Shown here: positions 8,470 to 16,886 of the stretch, piece by piece
Numbering within the stretch: position 1 is the first letter of the stretch
Layout: each line of letters starts with the position of its first letter
Source: Massilibacteroides sp.
GTDB taxonomy: Bacteria > Bacteroidota > Bacteroidia > Bacteroidales > Tannerellaceae
Reading direction: 5' to 3'
Length of the DNA: 64,000 nucleotides
Assembly (NCBI RefSeq): GCF_028705895.1
Contig: NZ_JAQWCQ010000015.1
Location: forward strand, 1-64,000
Notes under the pieces: generated by a model
Told to the model about the DNA's origin: nothing
The model's database searches: none
What the model saw: the letters and a program-made list of their open reading frames with translations, nothing else
Translations under genes and position numbers: made by a program

Positions 8470-10335
8470 TTACTTGATAGTCGGCGGGTTCTTTAGTGTT
8501 CCCCCTTCATTGTATTTCTGATTATTCGGAAGACCTTTCTGGCCTACCCCTTCTTTTAGCAGTTCTTTCAAATCATTCAGGTGGTAGCGGTAAATACCTC
8601 GCGGGTTCGTGTTGTATTTCTTGCAAAGGGATGCTGCCATACCAACTACTTCTCCCATCATTCCGGTAGTACGCATTACGCGTACTGTGCCTAATGCAAC
8701 ATGTGTGACGCTGATATTCCGTCCTGCCATAAACAGATTGTCTATGTTTCTGGAATAGAAACAGCGATAAGGGATTGGATAAGGATGAATAGGCGTGTGT
8801 TTGGCAATTGATTTAAATTCAGCACCGGGAAAATTAGCCGTATTTTTAGGATCAGGATAATGCAGATCGATCGTCCAGGTGGTAGCCGCCGTTCCGTCTT
8901 CATGAACAACATACTTTGTCAGATCCGCTTCCTTTAAGATATAATCACCCAATAAACGTCTTGATTCCCTCTTACCGGCGATATAAGCAACCCAACCTAA
9001 TTTCCTGTTTTTATATAAGTCGTTCTCCCTTAGTTCATTTTTTAGATAGCTCCAGTTAGAGTACACCACCAAAAGACCATAATCACGAATACGTTCAAAG
9101 TCCTTGATCTGGTCGTAGTTCATTCCCGTTTCCCAAGTCCATTCTCCCATTGTTACCTTTTCACAACTTGCGTCCGTAAACTTGACTCCATAATTGAATA
9201 AGGGAAAACCCGTAGGCTTTTTTTCATCTACAGAATACCACTGTACAGATGCGCCCATCGTCATTTTATCGGATTCATCAGGGGCTGTCTCTTCTCCGAA
9301 TTCCTCTTTGCTCTCTCTACCCATAGTAAAGTCCGCTCCCGCCAAATAACCGATTGTTCCATCCCCCGTACAATCCGAGAATACAGGAGCCACAAATGTT
9401 TTTTCTTCTCCCGATTCAATATGTTTTGCAATAATCGAGGCGATTTTAGAACCATTCATATTTACAGCGATAGCTCTGAAGTTAGAAAACAGCGTGATGT
9501 TTTTCTCGTTTGCAACAATCTGATCTTTCTTATCATCTTCATAATAATCTGCAGGTTGAGCATTTCCACCACGCGTAGGTCCAAACTCCTTCTGCAAGTT
9601 ACCCAACTCTTTATAGGAGCCTGATTCAATACGTCCCCCAAGATGAACACGGATTTCAGAACTGTTATTTCCTCCTAAAACCGGACGATCATTGATTAAA
9701 GCTACCTTGCATCCTAAACGAGCTGCAGAAACAGCTGCACTGATACCCGCAACACCACCCCCAACGACAACCAGATCATACGTTCCCGCCGTTGGCGGGG
9801 TATCCGGAAGACTAAGCTCCTTTTTACGGAATGTACCCAATGCCGCCAGGTCAGACGGAGGAACATCTCCTTCTTCAGTTGTGAAATATATCGCATCACA
9901 TCGTCCGTTAAACCCCGTTAAGTCGTGCAACCCTACTGTAGCTTCTGTTTTTTTGATGCTTACTTTACCGGCTGACTGCCATATCCAGGCTTCTCCTTCA
10001 GTCCCCAGAACCGGAGATAACTTTTTCCCGTTTACCGATAACTTAAACTTACCCGGCCCTTCACCTTTCTTCCACGGAGAAGTCCAGTTGAATGTCCTCA
10101 CGTAAACATAATAAGTACCCGTTTCAGGAAAAGAAACTTTTGTTCCCGCATCATCAACCGGTTCTCCCAAACCATGCGCCATCAGATAAGGCGATCCCAT
10201 TAGATCCATAAATTGCTGATCCACTACCCAGCCTCCTTTCTCTGTAAAACTTTCCGCTTCAACTAAAAGTCGGGCAGCATTCGCCACATTAAAACTCAAA
10301 AGCAAAGCTAAAACTGCAACTAAATTTGTTCTCAT
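8470..10335 (-). CDS. Secreted FAD-dependent oxidoreductase, paralogue 1
   Basis: 621-residue exported flavoprotein. Signal peptide MRTNLVAVLALLLSFNVANA (1-20). Residues about 22-155 form a beta-rich module resembling a carbohydrate-binding jelly roll, starting RLLVEAESF. An FAD_oxidored-type Rossmann domain follows: YDLVVVGGGVAG near residue 185 is the dinucleotide-binding loop, and DCTGDGTIGYLAGADF the second family motif. Relatives in Bacteroides are often named putative xanthan lyase, for which nothing here gives support. The substrate is unknown; the adjoining SusC/SusD genes suggest an imported glycan or glycoside. Last gene of the operon; it lies 47 bases downstream of a close paralogue and shares its leader. 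Confidence 0.85.
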   Translation of the reverse strand: MRTNLVAVLALLLSFNVANAARLLVEAESFTEKGGWVVDQQFMDLMGSPYLMAHGLGEPVDDAGTKVSFPETGTYYVYVRTFNWTSPWKKGEGPGKFKLSVNGKKLSPVLGTEGEAWIWQSAGKVSIKKTEATVGLHDLTGFNGRCDAIYFTTEEGDVPPSDLAALGTFRKKELSLPDTPPTAGTYDLVVVGGGVAGISAAVSAARLGCKVALINDRPVLGGNNSSEIRVHLGGRIESGSYKELGNLQKEFGPTRGGNAQPADYYEDDKKDQIVANEKNITLFSNFRAIAVNMNGSKIASIIAKHIESGEEKTFVAPVFSDCTGDGTIGYLAGADFTMGRESKEEFGEETAPDESDKMTMGASVQWYSVDEKKPTGFPLFNYGVKFTDASCEKVTMGEWTWETGMNYDQIKDFERIRDYGLLVVYSNWSYLKNELRENDLYKNRKLGWVAYIAGKRESRRLLGDYILKEADLTKYVVHEDGTAATTWTIDLHYPDPKNTANFPGAEFKSIAKHTPIHPYPIPYRCFYSRNIDNLFMAGRNISVTHVALGTVRVMRTTGMMGEVVGMAASLCKKYNTNPRGIYRYHLNDLKELLKEGVGQKGLPNNQKYNEGGTLKNPPTIK

Positions 10336-10363
10336 GTTTTATCGTATTATTTATAGTCTAACC
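10329..10363 (-). repeat. Duplicated leader with relic of lipoprotein 3' end, copy 1
   Basis: These 35 bases match 12298-12332 at 34 positions. On the minus strand they encode LDYK and a stop, then the leader and first codons of the oxidoreductase. The upstream copy is the true end of the lipoprotein gene; this copy is a relic carried along when the oxidoreductase gene was duplicated. Confidence 0.85.
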
Positions 10364-10381
10364 CTATAAAGTATTAAGTAT

Positions 10382-12304
10382 TTATAAATATCTTACTTTC
10401 TCACCGCATTCGTTATATCTTTGCTCACATCCCTTTTGCATTAATAACTTTAATTCATCCAGATGATAACGATATACTCCGCGAGGAGATACGTTGTGTC
10501 TTTTACATAAAGAGGCTGCCATACCAACCACTTCACCCATCATTCCGGTTGTACGCATAACACGAACCGTACCTAATGCGATATGAGTTACACTGATATT
10601 TCTTCCGGCCATAAACAGATTCTCAATATTCCTTGAATATAAACATCGATACGGAATAGGATAGGGGTCTATTTTGATGTGTTTGGCAATGGACTTAAAC
10701 TCTGCATTCGGAAAATTAACTGAGTTATCAGGGTCAGGATAGTGAAGGTCGATAGTCCACGTAGTTGAAGCCGTTCCGTCTTCATGAATCAGTTGCTTTG
10801 TCAGATCACTTTCTTTTAGAATATAATCGCCAAGTAATCTGCGCGACTCCCTCTTTCCGCTAACGTAGGCTACCCAATCTAATTTCCGATTCCTGTATGC
10901 TTCGTTTTCTTTTAAATTATTCTTTAGATAGCTCCAGTTAGAATATACAACTAACAAACCATAATCACGGATACGTTCAAAATCATTAATCTGATCATAG
11001 TTCATGCCTGTTTCCCATGTCCATTCACCCATCGTTACTCTTTCGCAATTTTGGTCAGAGAAAGTAACGCCATAGTTAAAATACGGAAATCCCGAAGATT
11101 TTTTTTCTTCCGAAGAATACCATTGTACGGAAGCTCCCATTGTTAATTTATCCGCTTGCTCAGGAGCTGTTGCTTCATTAAACAGATCTTTGGCTTCTCT
11201 TCCCATCAAGTAATCAGCCTTTGCAAGATAACCTACAGTACCGTCTCCAGTACAATCAACAAATAGTTTTCCGGTAAAAACCTTTTCCTGATTTGTGATG
11301 ATATCTTTCCCTGTAACCGATTGAATAGTTGCTCCATCAACTTTGACAGCAAATACATGTGTGTTTAGAAAAAGATCTATGTTATCTTCCTGCTCTATTA
11401 TCTCAGTCTTTTTGTCATCTTCATAATTGCTTGCAGGTCCGGCATTGTGAATCTTCTTCTCCGGATTTTCTTCAATCACTTTTAAGATGTTCTTACTCCT
11501 TTCACTTTGAGGATCTTGTTTTGCTTCCCAAAGAGTCCAATATCCAATAGAACCTATTTCATCTACTACTTTTCCTAATTGCGGGTAAGGGCTTTGGAAT
11601 ATGAGTCCAGACAAACCAACCCTGACTTCAGAACTATTATTCCCACCCAAAACCGGTCGGTCTTGAATTAGAGCTACCTTACTTCCTAACCTTGCTGCTG
11701 TAATGGCCGTACTCATTCCGGCTATTCCACCACCTACAACAACTAAATCATAGGTTTTAGTTTCCGGTACATTCACTATTCCTTGTAATTGCCGACGAAA
11801 AGCATGTAATGACTCGCTTTCAGACGGAGGAATATCTCCCTTTTCTGTAGTAAAAAAGAGAGCATCACATCGTCCGTTAAACCCTGTCAAGTCGTGTAGC
11901 CCAATCGTTACCTCAGAGGTTTTAATAGTAACCTTTCCTACAAGCTGCCATAACCAGGCGTTTCCTTCTGTCCCTAATACCGACGAGAGTTTTTTTCCAT
12001 TTACGGACAACATAAATTTACCCGGTCCTTCTCCCAGTTTCCAAGGAGAAGTCCAGTTATATGTCCTTGCATAAATATAATAGACACCTGTTTCCGGGAA
12101 TTTAACAATTGTTCTTGCGTCATCAACTTTTTCACCCAAACCATGCGCCATCAAATAGGGTGATCCCATTATGTCCATGAACTGTTGATCAACTACCCAT
12201 CCGCCTTTCTCTTTAAAACTTTCAGCCTCTACCAACAAGCGGGCTGCTTCAATAAATCCAAAATCCAAGAAAAGGATTAGGATTGTAAATAAATATATTC
12301 TCAT
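10382..12304 (-). CDS. Secreted FAD-dependent oxidoreductase, paralogue 2
   Basis: 640-residue paralogue of the next gene, with the same layout: signal peptide ending near FGFIEA, a beta-rich N-terminal module (LLVEAESFKEKGGWVVDQQF), the FAD loop YDLVVVGGGIAG near residue 183, DCTGDGTVGYLAKADY, and a C-terminal half almost identical in motif order (MGEWTWETGMNYDQI, NISVTHIALGTVRVMR). It differs by an extra segment of about 25 residues around residues 232-265, after the GGNNSSEVRVGLSG motif, where the two proteins diverge in sequence; this region faces the active site in related folds, so substrate preference may differ. The start 12 bases after the lipoprotein stop implies co-translation. Periplasmic or surface location is inferred from the signal peptide. 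Confidence 0.85.
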   Translation of the reverse strand: MRIYLFTILILFLDFGFIEAARLLVEAESFKEKGGWVVDQQFMDIMGSPYLMAHGLGEKVDDARTIVKFPETGVYYIYARTYNWTSPWKLGEGPGKFMLSVNGKKLSSVLGTEGNAWLWQLVGKVTIKTSEVTIGLHDLTGFNGRCDALFFTTEKGDIPPSESESLHAFRRQLQGIVNVPETKTYDLVVVGGGIAGMSTAITAARLGSKVALIQDRPVLGGNNSSEVRVGLSGLIFQSPYPQLGKVVDEIGSIGYWTLWEAKQDPQSERSKNILKVIEENPEKKIHNAGPASNYEDDKKTEIIEQEDNIDLFLNTHVFAVKVDGATIQSVTGKDIITNQEKVFTGKLFVDCTGDGTVGYLAKADYLMGREAKDLFNEATAPEQADKLTMGASVQWYSSEEKKSSGFPYFNYGVTFSDQNCERVTMGEWTWETGMNYDQINDFERIRDYGLLVVYSNWSYLKNNLKENEAYRNRKLDWVAYVSGKRESRRLLGDYILKESDLTKQLIHEDGTASTTWTIDLHYPDPDNSVNFPNAEFKSIAKHIKIDPYPIPYRCLYSRNIENLFMAGRNISVTHIALGTVRVMRTTGMMGEVVGMAASLCKRHNVSPRGVYRYHLDELKLLMQKGCEQRYNECGEKVRYL

Positions 12305-12332
12305 GTTTTATCGTATTATTTATAGTCCAACC
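12298..12332 (-). repeat. Duplicated leader, copy 2 (at lipoprotein 3' end)
   Basis: Partner of 10329-10363. Covers the last codons of the lipoprotein gene, its stop, and the start of oxidoreductase paralogue 2. One mismatch in 35 bases, far higher identity than a chance leader match. Confidence 0.85.
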
Positions 12333-14784
12333 AGGTTGTTGCATTTACATCAGTATCTGATACAAACCTGATCCATCTGGCCTGAAAAGAGTCAGGGAAT
12401 TGATGAACCTGTTTCTTCCCTGCTTCAACAGGTATAACTAAGTATTCCATCCAGTCCCCATTGCCTGTAGGATCAACTTCGATTGTGAAATTAACAGTCT
12501 TGCTTCCATTATGAGACAGGGTTAATGTCTTCTTATCATAGAAACTAATCAGATAAGGATCGGAGGGTATTCCCTGTTTAACGCCCGATTCAACCCACGG
12601 ACCGCCTTCCCCCACAGGTTTACCTAAAGTCCAGAGGTCGTCGATTACTCCTGCCCATACTGCTGCTTTATTATCATCGGAAACAATGATATGTGGATTA
12701 TCTGCTCCCTTTTCAGGGGTGACACCTGTTAAAATCAACATACCGCGATACGAAGCATAGTCGTTAATTTTGAAATTATGTGAGCTGACAGGTCTGATTT
12801 TAGCATACCCGTCGGCGTTTTCTGCCGGAAGTTCAAAGAATGTACCCATAGCATGAAAAAGATCTCTTTCGGTCGCAACTTCACGGCAAATACGTAAAAG
12901 CCCCTTATTGGTGTCATCGGCTAATTTAGCGTTGCTGAAAGGAAGTCTCCATCTGCGATCGTTGTCATCTATGATCAGAATAGAACCCTTCTCGATTGAA
13001 ATCACTTGCTGAGGAATAGCAAACTTTTCGCGAATGAAATCGGTCGTTTCCTTGTCCTCTTTACGCACGAGTTTCAGCGTATCTCCCATTTCGTAATAGC
13101 CTGTCTCAATCGTTTGACCGTCTTTGATTTCTGAAGCAAGTACCCCTAATGCACGGCGGTTATCCCCCAATCCGTAGAGTAATCCTCCCTTAGAGGCAGA
13201 AGATTCAGATGTTGCCAAACCCTTGAATAGTTCTGCGGGAGAAGTCGAACGTTCATCCGGAGCGGTATAAGCAAAGGCTACAGTTGCTGTCGTATTCTTA
13301 TCTGTTTTTACCCGTATCCATTCACCTTTATCGGCAGAGGTAAAAGGAATACCAGTGGATTTACCTGCAGCAACTGTTATGGATTTTAGTTCAGACCAGG
13401 TATTGTTACCTTTAATATCCGTTTCAAATGTAAAGGTAATATCCTGGTTACCTTCATTTTTCACCCAAGCCTGCCGTTGATTCCAACCACTAAACAAAAA
13501 AGGCTCCGAATAACTGTTTGCCTTAACTTCTTCCTTAGCCCAAACAGCACCTTCAGCTGTAGCCGGACCTAACTCGTCCGGTTTTGTTAATGACGTAAAC
13601 CAAAGATTCGAGTTGGATTGTCCCGGCCCCTCAATGTTGCCTTTTGTTTTACGCTTATTCAGAAATTCTTTCTGGGCGGAGTCGTCACAACCAAACACAA
13701 GCCCATCGTTCCAGCGGGTAAAATCTCCGATCACTTTCAGATAAGCTGTACGAGGACGGATTCCAGCGGTGTTGTCTGCTGTAAATGTACCCGGGAAATG
13801 CCAAAACATGCCATGCATAGTCATCAGATAGTCGGGCGAACCGGCCGTTCCTATGTCACGAATACGAGGCCATTCCGTGTTCCATCCATGTGCCCCGTCA
13901 TAACTATGGCTGGCTTTAGGCAGGCGGAAAAAAGTCCACCCTTTTTTCGCATCGCGAACACCCAGTAAAACAGATTTATAATCCCAACCGGTTGCCCATA
14001 TCGGATCAGTTTCCGGATTAGAATTACCATAGATTCCTCCGGGTCCGGTTACTTCCACAAATTGATTTCGGCGAACAATTTTCCAATCTTTTCCATCCCA
14101 TTCAGCCAATGCTCCTGACTTTATAGCAAAGTTGACCAACGCCTCTTGACCGGTTTCACCGTTATTCGAATAAACCAAAACCCCCTGACCGGAATAAAGC
14201 CCTTTCCCGTGCGCACCGGGCAATAAAGCAGCTTCCTGCGCCATCTCTCCGGGTTTTCTGTTCACATTCCCGTCTTCAAATAATGTGTTCGGTTCAAGTG
14301 TTTTTACATCAACTTCATAAAAACCTTCCTCCATAGTCCCGTAATAGATTTTATTCGCGGGATCTGTCAGATGACGCGCATTGCCGGTATGCCTCCCGGG
14401 CATAGATTTATAAGGAATCGCACGTACATTTCCTTCTTCAGAAATAGCATAAGGCCCGATAAACAATTGATTACTCTCCTTATGGATCATCCTGTTGGCA
14501 GGTGTACCTCCGATACTTTCCTCACGAACAATCTGATTTAATTCCGGTGTGATCTGATATAATTTATCAGACGAACCGAAAGGCAGATGAGGGCCATAAG
14601 TTATTACCCATAAATTGCCTGACCAGGGAACAACCGCCCCTGTTCCGCATTCCCCCTCGTTATTATAATAAGCCAGATGAGGATAGATTCCGGATAATTC
14701 CTTCGGTGGTGCAGTCTTTTGATTGGATGTAGAGCATCCGATAGAAAAAATAAGAAATAGCAATAGTGTAAATCTTGCGAACAT
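12316..14784 (-). CDS. Large lipoprotein of unknown function, probable beta-propeller
   Basis: 822 residues. The signal peptide ends in a lipobox (FSIGC, Cys17), so it is lipid-anchored, possibly surface-exposed. The N-terminal half (about 35-440) has repeating W/Y/G-rich strands (for example NLWVITYGPHLPFG, DWKIVRRNQFVEV, GWTFFRLPKA) that suggest a propeller; two later stretches (about 440-520 and 760-822) look like beta-sandwich modules of similar design, both ending in an ARWIRF- or GEWIRV-like strand. No catalytic motif of a known glycoside hydrolase or lyase family is recognised. Its place between SusD and the oxidoreductases suggests binding or processing of the same substrate. Function is not known. 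Confidence 0.7.
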   Translation of the reverse strand: MFARFTLLLFLIFSIGCSTSNQKTAPPKELSGIYPHLAYYNNEGECGTGAVVPWSGNLWVITYGPHLPFGSSDKLYQITPELNQIVREESIGGTPANRMIHKESNQLFIGPYAISEEGNVRAIPYKSMPGRHTGNARHLTDPANKIYYGTMEEGFYEVDVKTLEPNTLFEDGNVNRKPGEMAQEAALLPGAHGKGLYSGQGVLVYSNNGETGQEALVNFAIKSGALAEWDGKDWKIVRRNQFVEVTGPGGIYGNSNPETDPIWATGWDYKSVLLGVRDAKKGWTFFRLPKASHSYDGAHGWNTEWPRIRDIGTAGSPDYLMTMHGMFWHFPGTFTADNTAGIRPRTAYLKVIGDFTRWNDGLVFGCDDSAQKEFLNKRKTKGNIEGPGQSNSNLWFTSLTKPDELGPATAEGAVWAKEEVKANSYSEPFLFSGWNQRQAWVKNEGNQDITFTFETDIKGNNTWSELKSITVAAGKSTGIPFTSADKGEWIRVKTDKNTTATVAFAYTAPDERSTSPAELFKGLATSESSASKGGLLYGLGDNRRALGVLASEIKDGQTIETGYYEMGDTLKLVRKEDKETTDFIREKFAIPQQVISIEKGSILIIDDNDRRWRLPFSNAKLADDTNKGLLRICREVATERDLFHAMGTFFELPAENADGYAKIRPVSSHNFKINDYASYRGMLILTGVTPEKGADNPHIIVSDDNKAAVWAGVIDDLWTLGKPVGEGGPWVESGVKQGIPSDPYLISFYDKKTLTLSHNGSKTVNFTIEVDPTGNGDWMEYLVIPVEAGKKQVHQFPDSFQARWIRFVSDTDVNATTWLDYK

Positions 14785-14871
14785 GGTCTTTTTAGATTTG
14801 ATTGTGAAAATATTAACTTTCAGGTAAATAGCAAGCTTCTTTTTCCCTTTTTAGTAAGAAATGAAATTTTG

Positions 14872-14949
14872 AGGCGCTTCAACTTTCGTTTCCAGGCGCT
14901 TCAACTTTCAAAACCAGGCGCCTCAACTTTCGTTTCTAAGCGCCTCAAC
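14872..14949. repeat. 22-bp direct repeat array (3 full units and 1 partial)
   Basis: Units at 14872-14893, 14894-14915 and 14916-14937, each exactly 22 bases, then a partial unit to 14949. The shared core is AGGCGC(T/C)TCAACTTTC followed by a variable six bases. Units abut without spacers. Located about 90 bases upstream of the lipoprotein start on the minus strand. Confidence 0.85.
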
Positions 14950-14976
14950 AAAGAACTTTACAGTGATCAAAATAAA

Positions 14977-14994
14977 CGTATTTACGTAAATACG
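14977..14994. promoter_or_regulatory. Perfect 18-bp palindrome, candidate operator
   Basis: CGTATTTACGTAAATACG reads the same on both strands with no spacer. Such perfect dyads usually bind a dimeric regulator. It lies between susD-like and lipoprotein genes, about 190 bases upstream of the latter. Confidence 0.5.
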
Positions 14995-15080
14995 CTATTT
15001 GATACTTGATGGTAGGGATATTACATAGGTCTAATAATTCTTGAACAGCATGCAATACTCCCTACCTCAAAGGTTACTAA

Positions 15081-16874
15081 TTACCAATTCGGATTCTGAT
15101 CAAGATTCTCGTTAATCAGACGATCGTCGGCAGGAACCGGCCACAAATAGTCACGTTCCGCATCGAATTTGCGTTCACTCGCCGTAACAATATAACCCGC
15201 TTTAGCCATAGGGCTAAGATCGGCAAGACCATTTTCATCTATTTGAGGCACACCTCCTATTGGATAGTTTCCGTCTTTCCAGTTTTGGATCAATTGACGA
15301 TATTCAGCAGAAACAGAATTTTCATCTCCATCCCAGGATGTAGATCCCGACCATGCTCTACGTAAGAAATAACTGGGGCGATTGTAAACCTTCTCTGCTA
15401 ATTTCCAACGAATCAAATCAGCATAGCGATGACCTTCCCAAGCCAGTTCAATGAAACGTTCAGTACGAAGAACAGTGCGCATAGCGCTCTGTGTGTCAAG
15501 CATAACGCGCGGATAGGTAATATCTGTCCCGGCATAAGCTCTTTCACGTAATTTGTTAATCGTAGCATCTAAAACATCCTGAGAACATCTGTCGAGTTCA
15601 ATCATTGCTTCAGCATACATTAAAAGCACATCGCCATACCGTAGATAAGGATATGTTGTCGGTGCGCCATTGCGCCCATTGTCAAGGAACGAATCATCAA
15701 TATACTTTTTGAAGCAAAAACCATTGTAAGCAGCATGTTCTGCACGGGCTTTGGAATCTGTATTGCTAACCTGTGCACCATCTGATCCTCGATAAACAGT
15801 AGTTTTGTTTGGTGCAGGATTATGTTCATAACCGAGCCATAAATAATCTTTCGGATCATAAGTTCCATCCAGAACTTTCTTGTTATATGCCGTAGCAAAA
15901 GGAACGACCGTCATTGCCAGACGAGGATCCCGATTCTCAAAGATATCTTTCGGATTGTAAAGTGGCGATTCGTCAATAGGTTTACCATCTATACAAGGAT
16001 AGGCACATATAAGCTCGTAAGAAGGAGCTTTTTGTGCACCCCATCCTCCTGAAAGACGGGTTATACAGTTCAGCACATCGGCTCCAGCCCAATAATATTT
16101 TTTCAGTGTTACATCACCACGGAAGAAAAAGATCCACTCATCCGACCAGGAAGCCGTAAACAAACTTCTGTAATTACTGTGTAGTTTATAAACATTCAGA
16201 TCCATACATGCTTTTGCCGCTGTAGCTGCTGTTTCGTAATCGCCGTTTCTAAGCGCAATACGTGCTTTAAAAGCAAGAGCTGCCCCTTTTGTTGCTCTTT
16301 GTGTGCCGGAATAACTGTTGGGTAACCGTTTCGTTGCTTCGTCTAAGCACTCGTAGCTATAGGCTAATACATCCGCTTTTGGAGATCGTGATATACTATA
16401 AGCTTCATCAAGTCCCATTCCTACTTTGTCAAGAATCGCATCTCCCCAATGAAAAGCTAACATCCCATAGGCATATCCCATATAAAAATAGGCCTCTCCT
16501 TCGTATTGTGTGACACTTGCTTCTGCAACTCCCATAGAGCGTGCATTATCCATATTGTTCAGCAAACGTAAGGCGCGTGCAATACCTTTATACAGGTTTT
16601 GCCAACGAGTGGCAATTGTACCGTTTTCTGCAGTCAAAGTGCCATTCTGTACAGCAGAAGTGGTATTACGTGCTGTTACGTCATCGCTCCAATCCATTGG
16701 GTCTATCGGGAAGAACTCAGTGCGATAGAAGTCATTTAAAGACATTTCAATCTCTTGCTGTGATGAATACCAATTTTCACTTGAACCTTCAGATAAAGGA
16801 TTAAGATCGAGATCAACGCAAGCCGGGAGCATGAACATTGATGTTATTATAGTCGTTAACAATATCTTTTTCAT
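15081..16874 (-). CDS. SusD/RagB family substrate-binding lipoprotein
   Basis: 597-residue outer-membrane lipoprotein (lipobox MLPACVDLD, Cys19) of the SusD family, which caps its SusC channel and binds the ligand. The N-terminal SusD-like region has the helical TPR scaffold (for example GEAYFYMGYAYGMLAFHWGD), and the C-terminal RagB/SusD domain includes RYGDVLLMYAEAMIEL and TERFIELAWEGHRYADLIRW. Ends near LWPVPADDRLINENLDQNPNW, the usual SusD terminus. Starts 12 bases after the SusC stop, as in most such pairs. Confidence 0.96.
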   Translation of the reverse strand: MKKILLTTIITSMFMLPACVDLDLNPLSEGSSENWYSSQQEIEMSLNDFYRTEFFPIDPMDWSDDVTARNTTSAVQNGTLTAENGTIATRWQNLYKGIARALRLLNNMDNARSMGVAEASVTQYEGEAYFYMGYAYGMLAFHWGDAILDKVGMGLDEAYSISRSPKADVLAYSYECLDEATKRLPNSYSGTQRATKGAALAFKARIALRNGDYETAATAAKACMDLNVYKLHSNYRSLFTASWSDEWIFFFRGDVTLKKYYWAGADVLNCITRLSGGWGAQKAPSYELICAYPCIDGKPIDESPLYNPKDIFENRDPRLAMTVVPFATAYNKKVLDGTYDPKDYLWLGYEHNPAPNKTTVYRGSDGAQVSNTDSKARAEHAAYNGFCFKKYIDDSFLDNGRNGAPTTYPYLRYGDVLLMYAEAMIELDRCSQDVLDATINKLRERAYAGTDITYPRVMLDTQSAMRTVLRTERFIELAWEGHRYADLIRWKLAEKVYNRPSYFLRRAWSGSTSWDGDENSVSAEYRQLIQNWKDGNYPIGGVPQIDENGLADLSPMAKAGYIVTASERKFDAERDYLWPVPADDRLINENLDQNPNW

Positions 16875-16886
16875 AAGAATACGTAT

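Larger units (their letters stand above)
14785..15080. other. Intergenic region with 22-bp repeats and an 18-bp palindrome
   Basis: 296 bases between susD-like and lipoprotein genes, unusually long inside an operon. Holds a tandem array (14872-14949) and a perfect palindrome (14977-14994). No rho-independent terminator is evident. The gap may carry a second promoter for the lipoprotein and oxidoreductases. Confidence 0.65.

Noticed and set aside
9692..10105. Plus-strand frame of 137 codons
   Set aside because: Lies opposite the oxidoreductase gene and shows no signal of its own.
8470..12304. Naming the two oxidoreductases xanthan lyases
   Set aside because: They show flavin-binding motifs and no lyase motif; the name in databases rests on inherited annotation.
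14872..14949. Possible CRISPR array
   Set aside because: Units of 22 bases abut without unique spacers and no cas genes are nearby; the same applies to 33887-33977.
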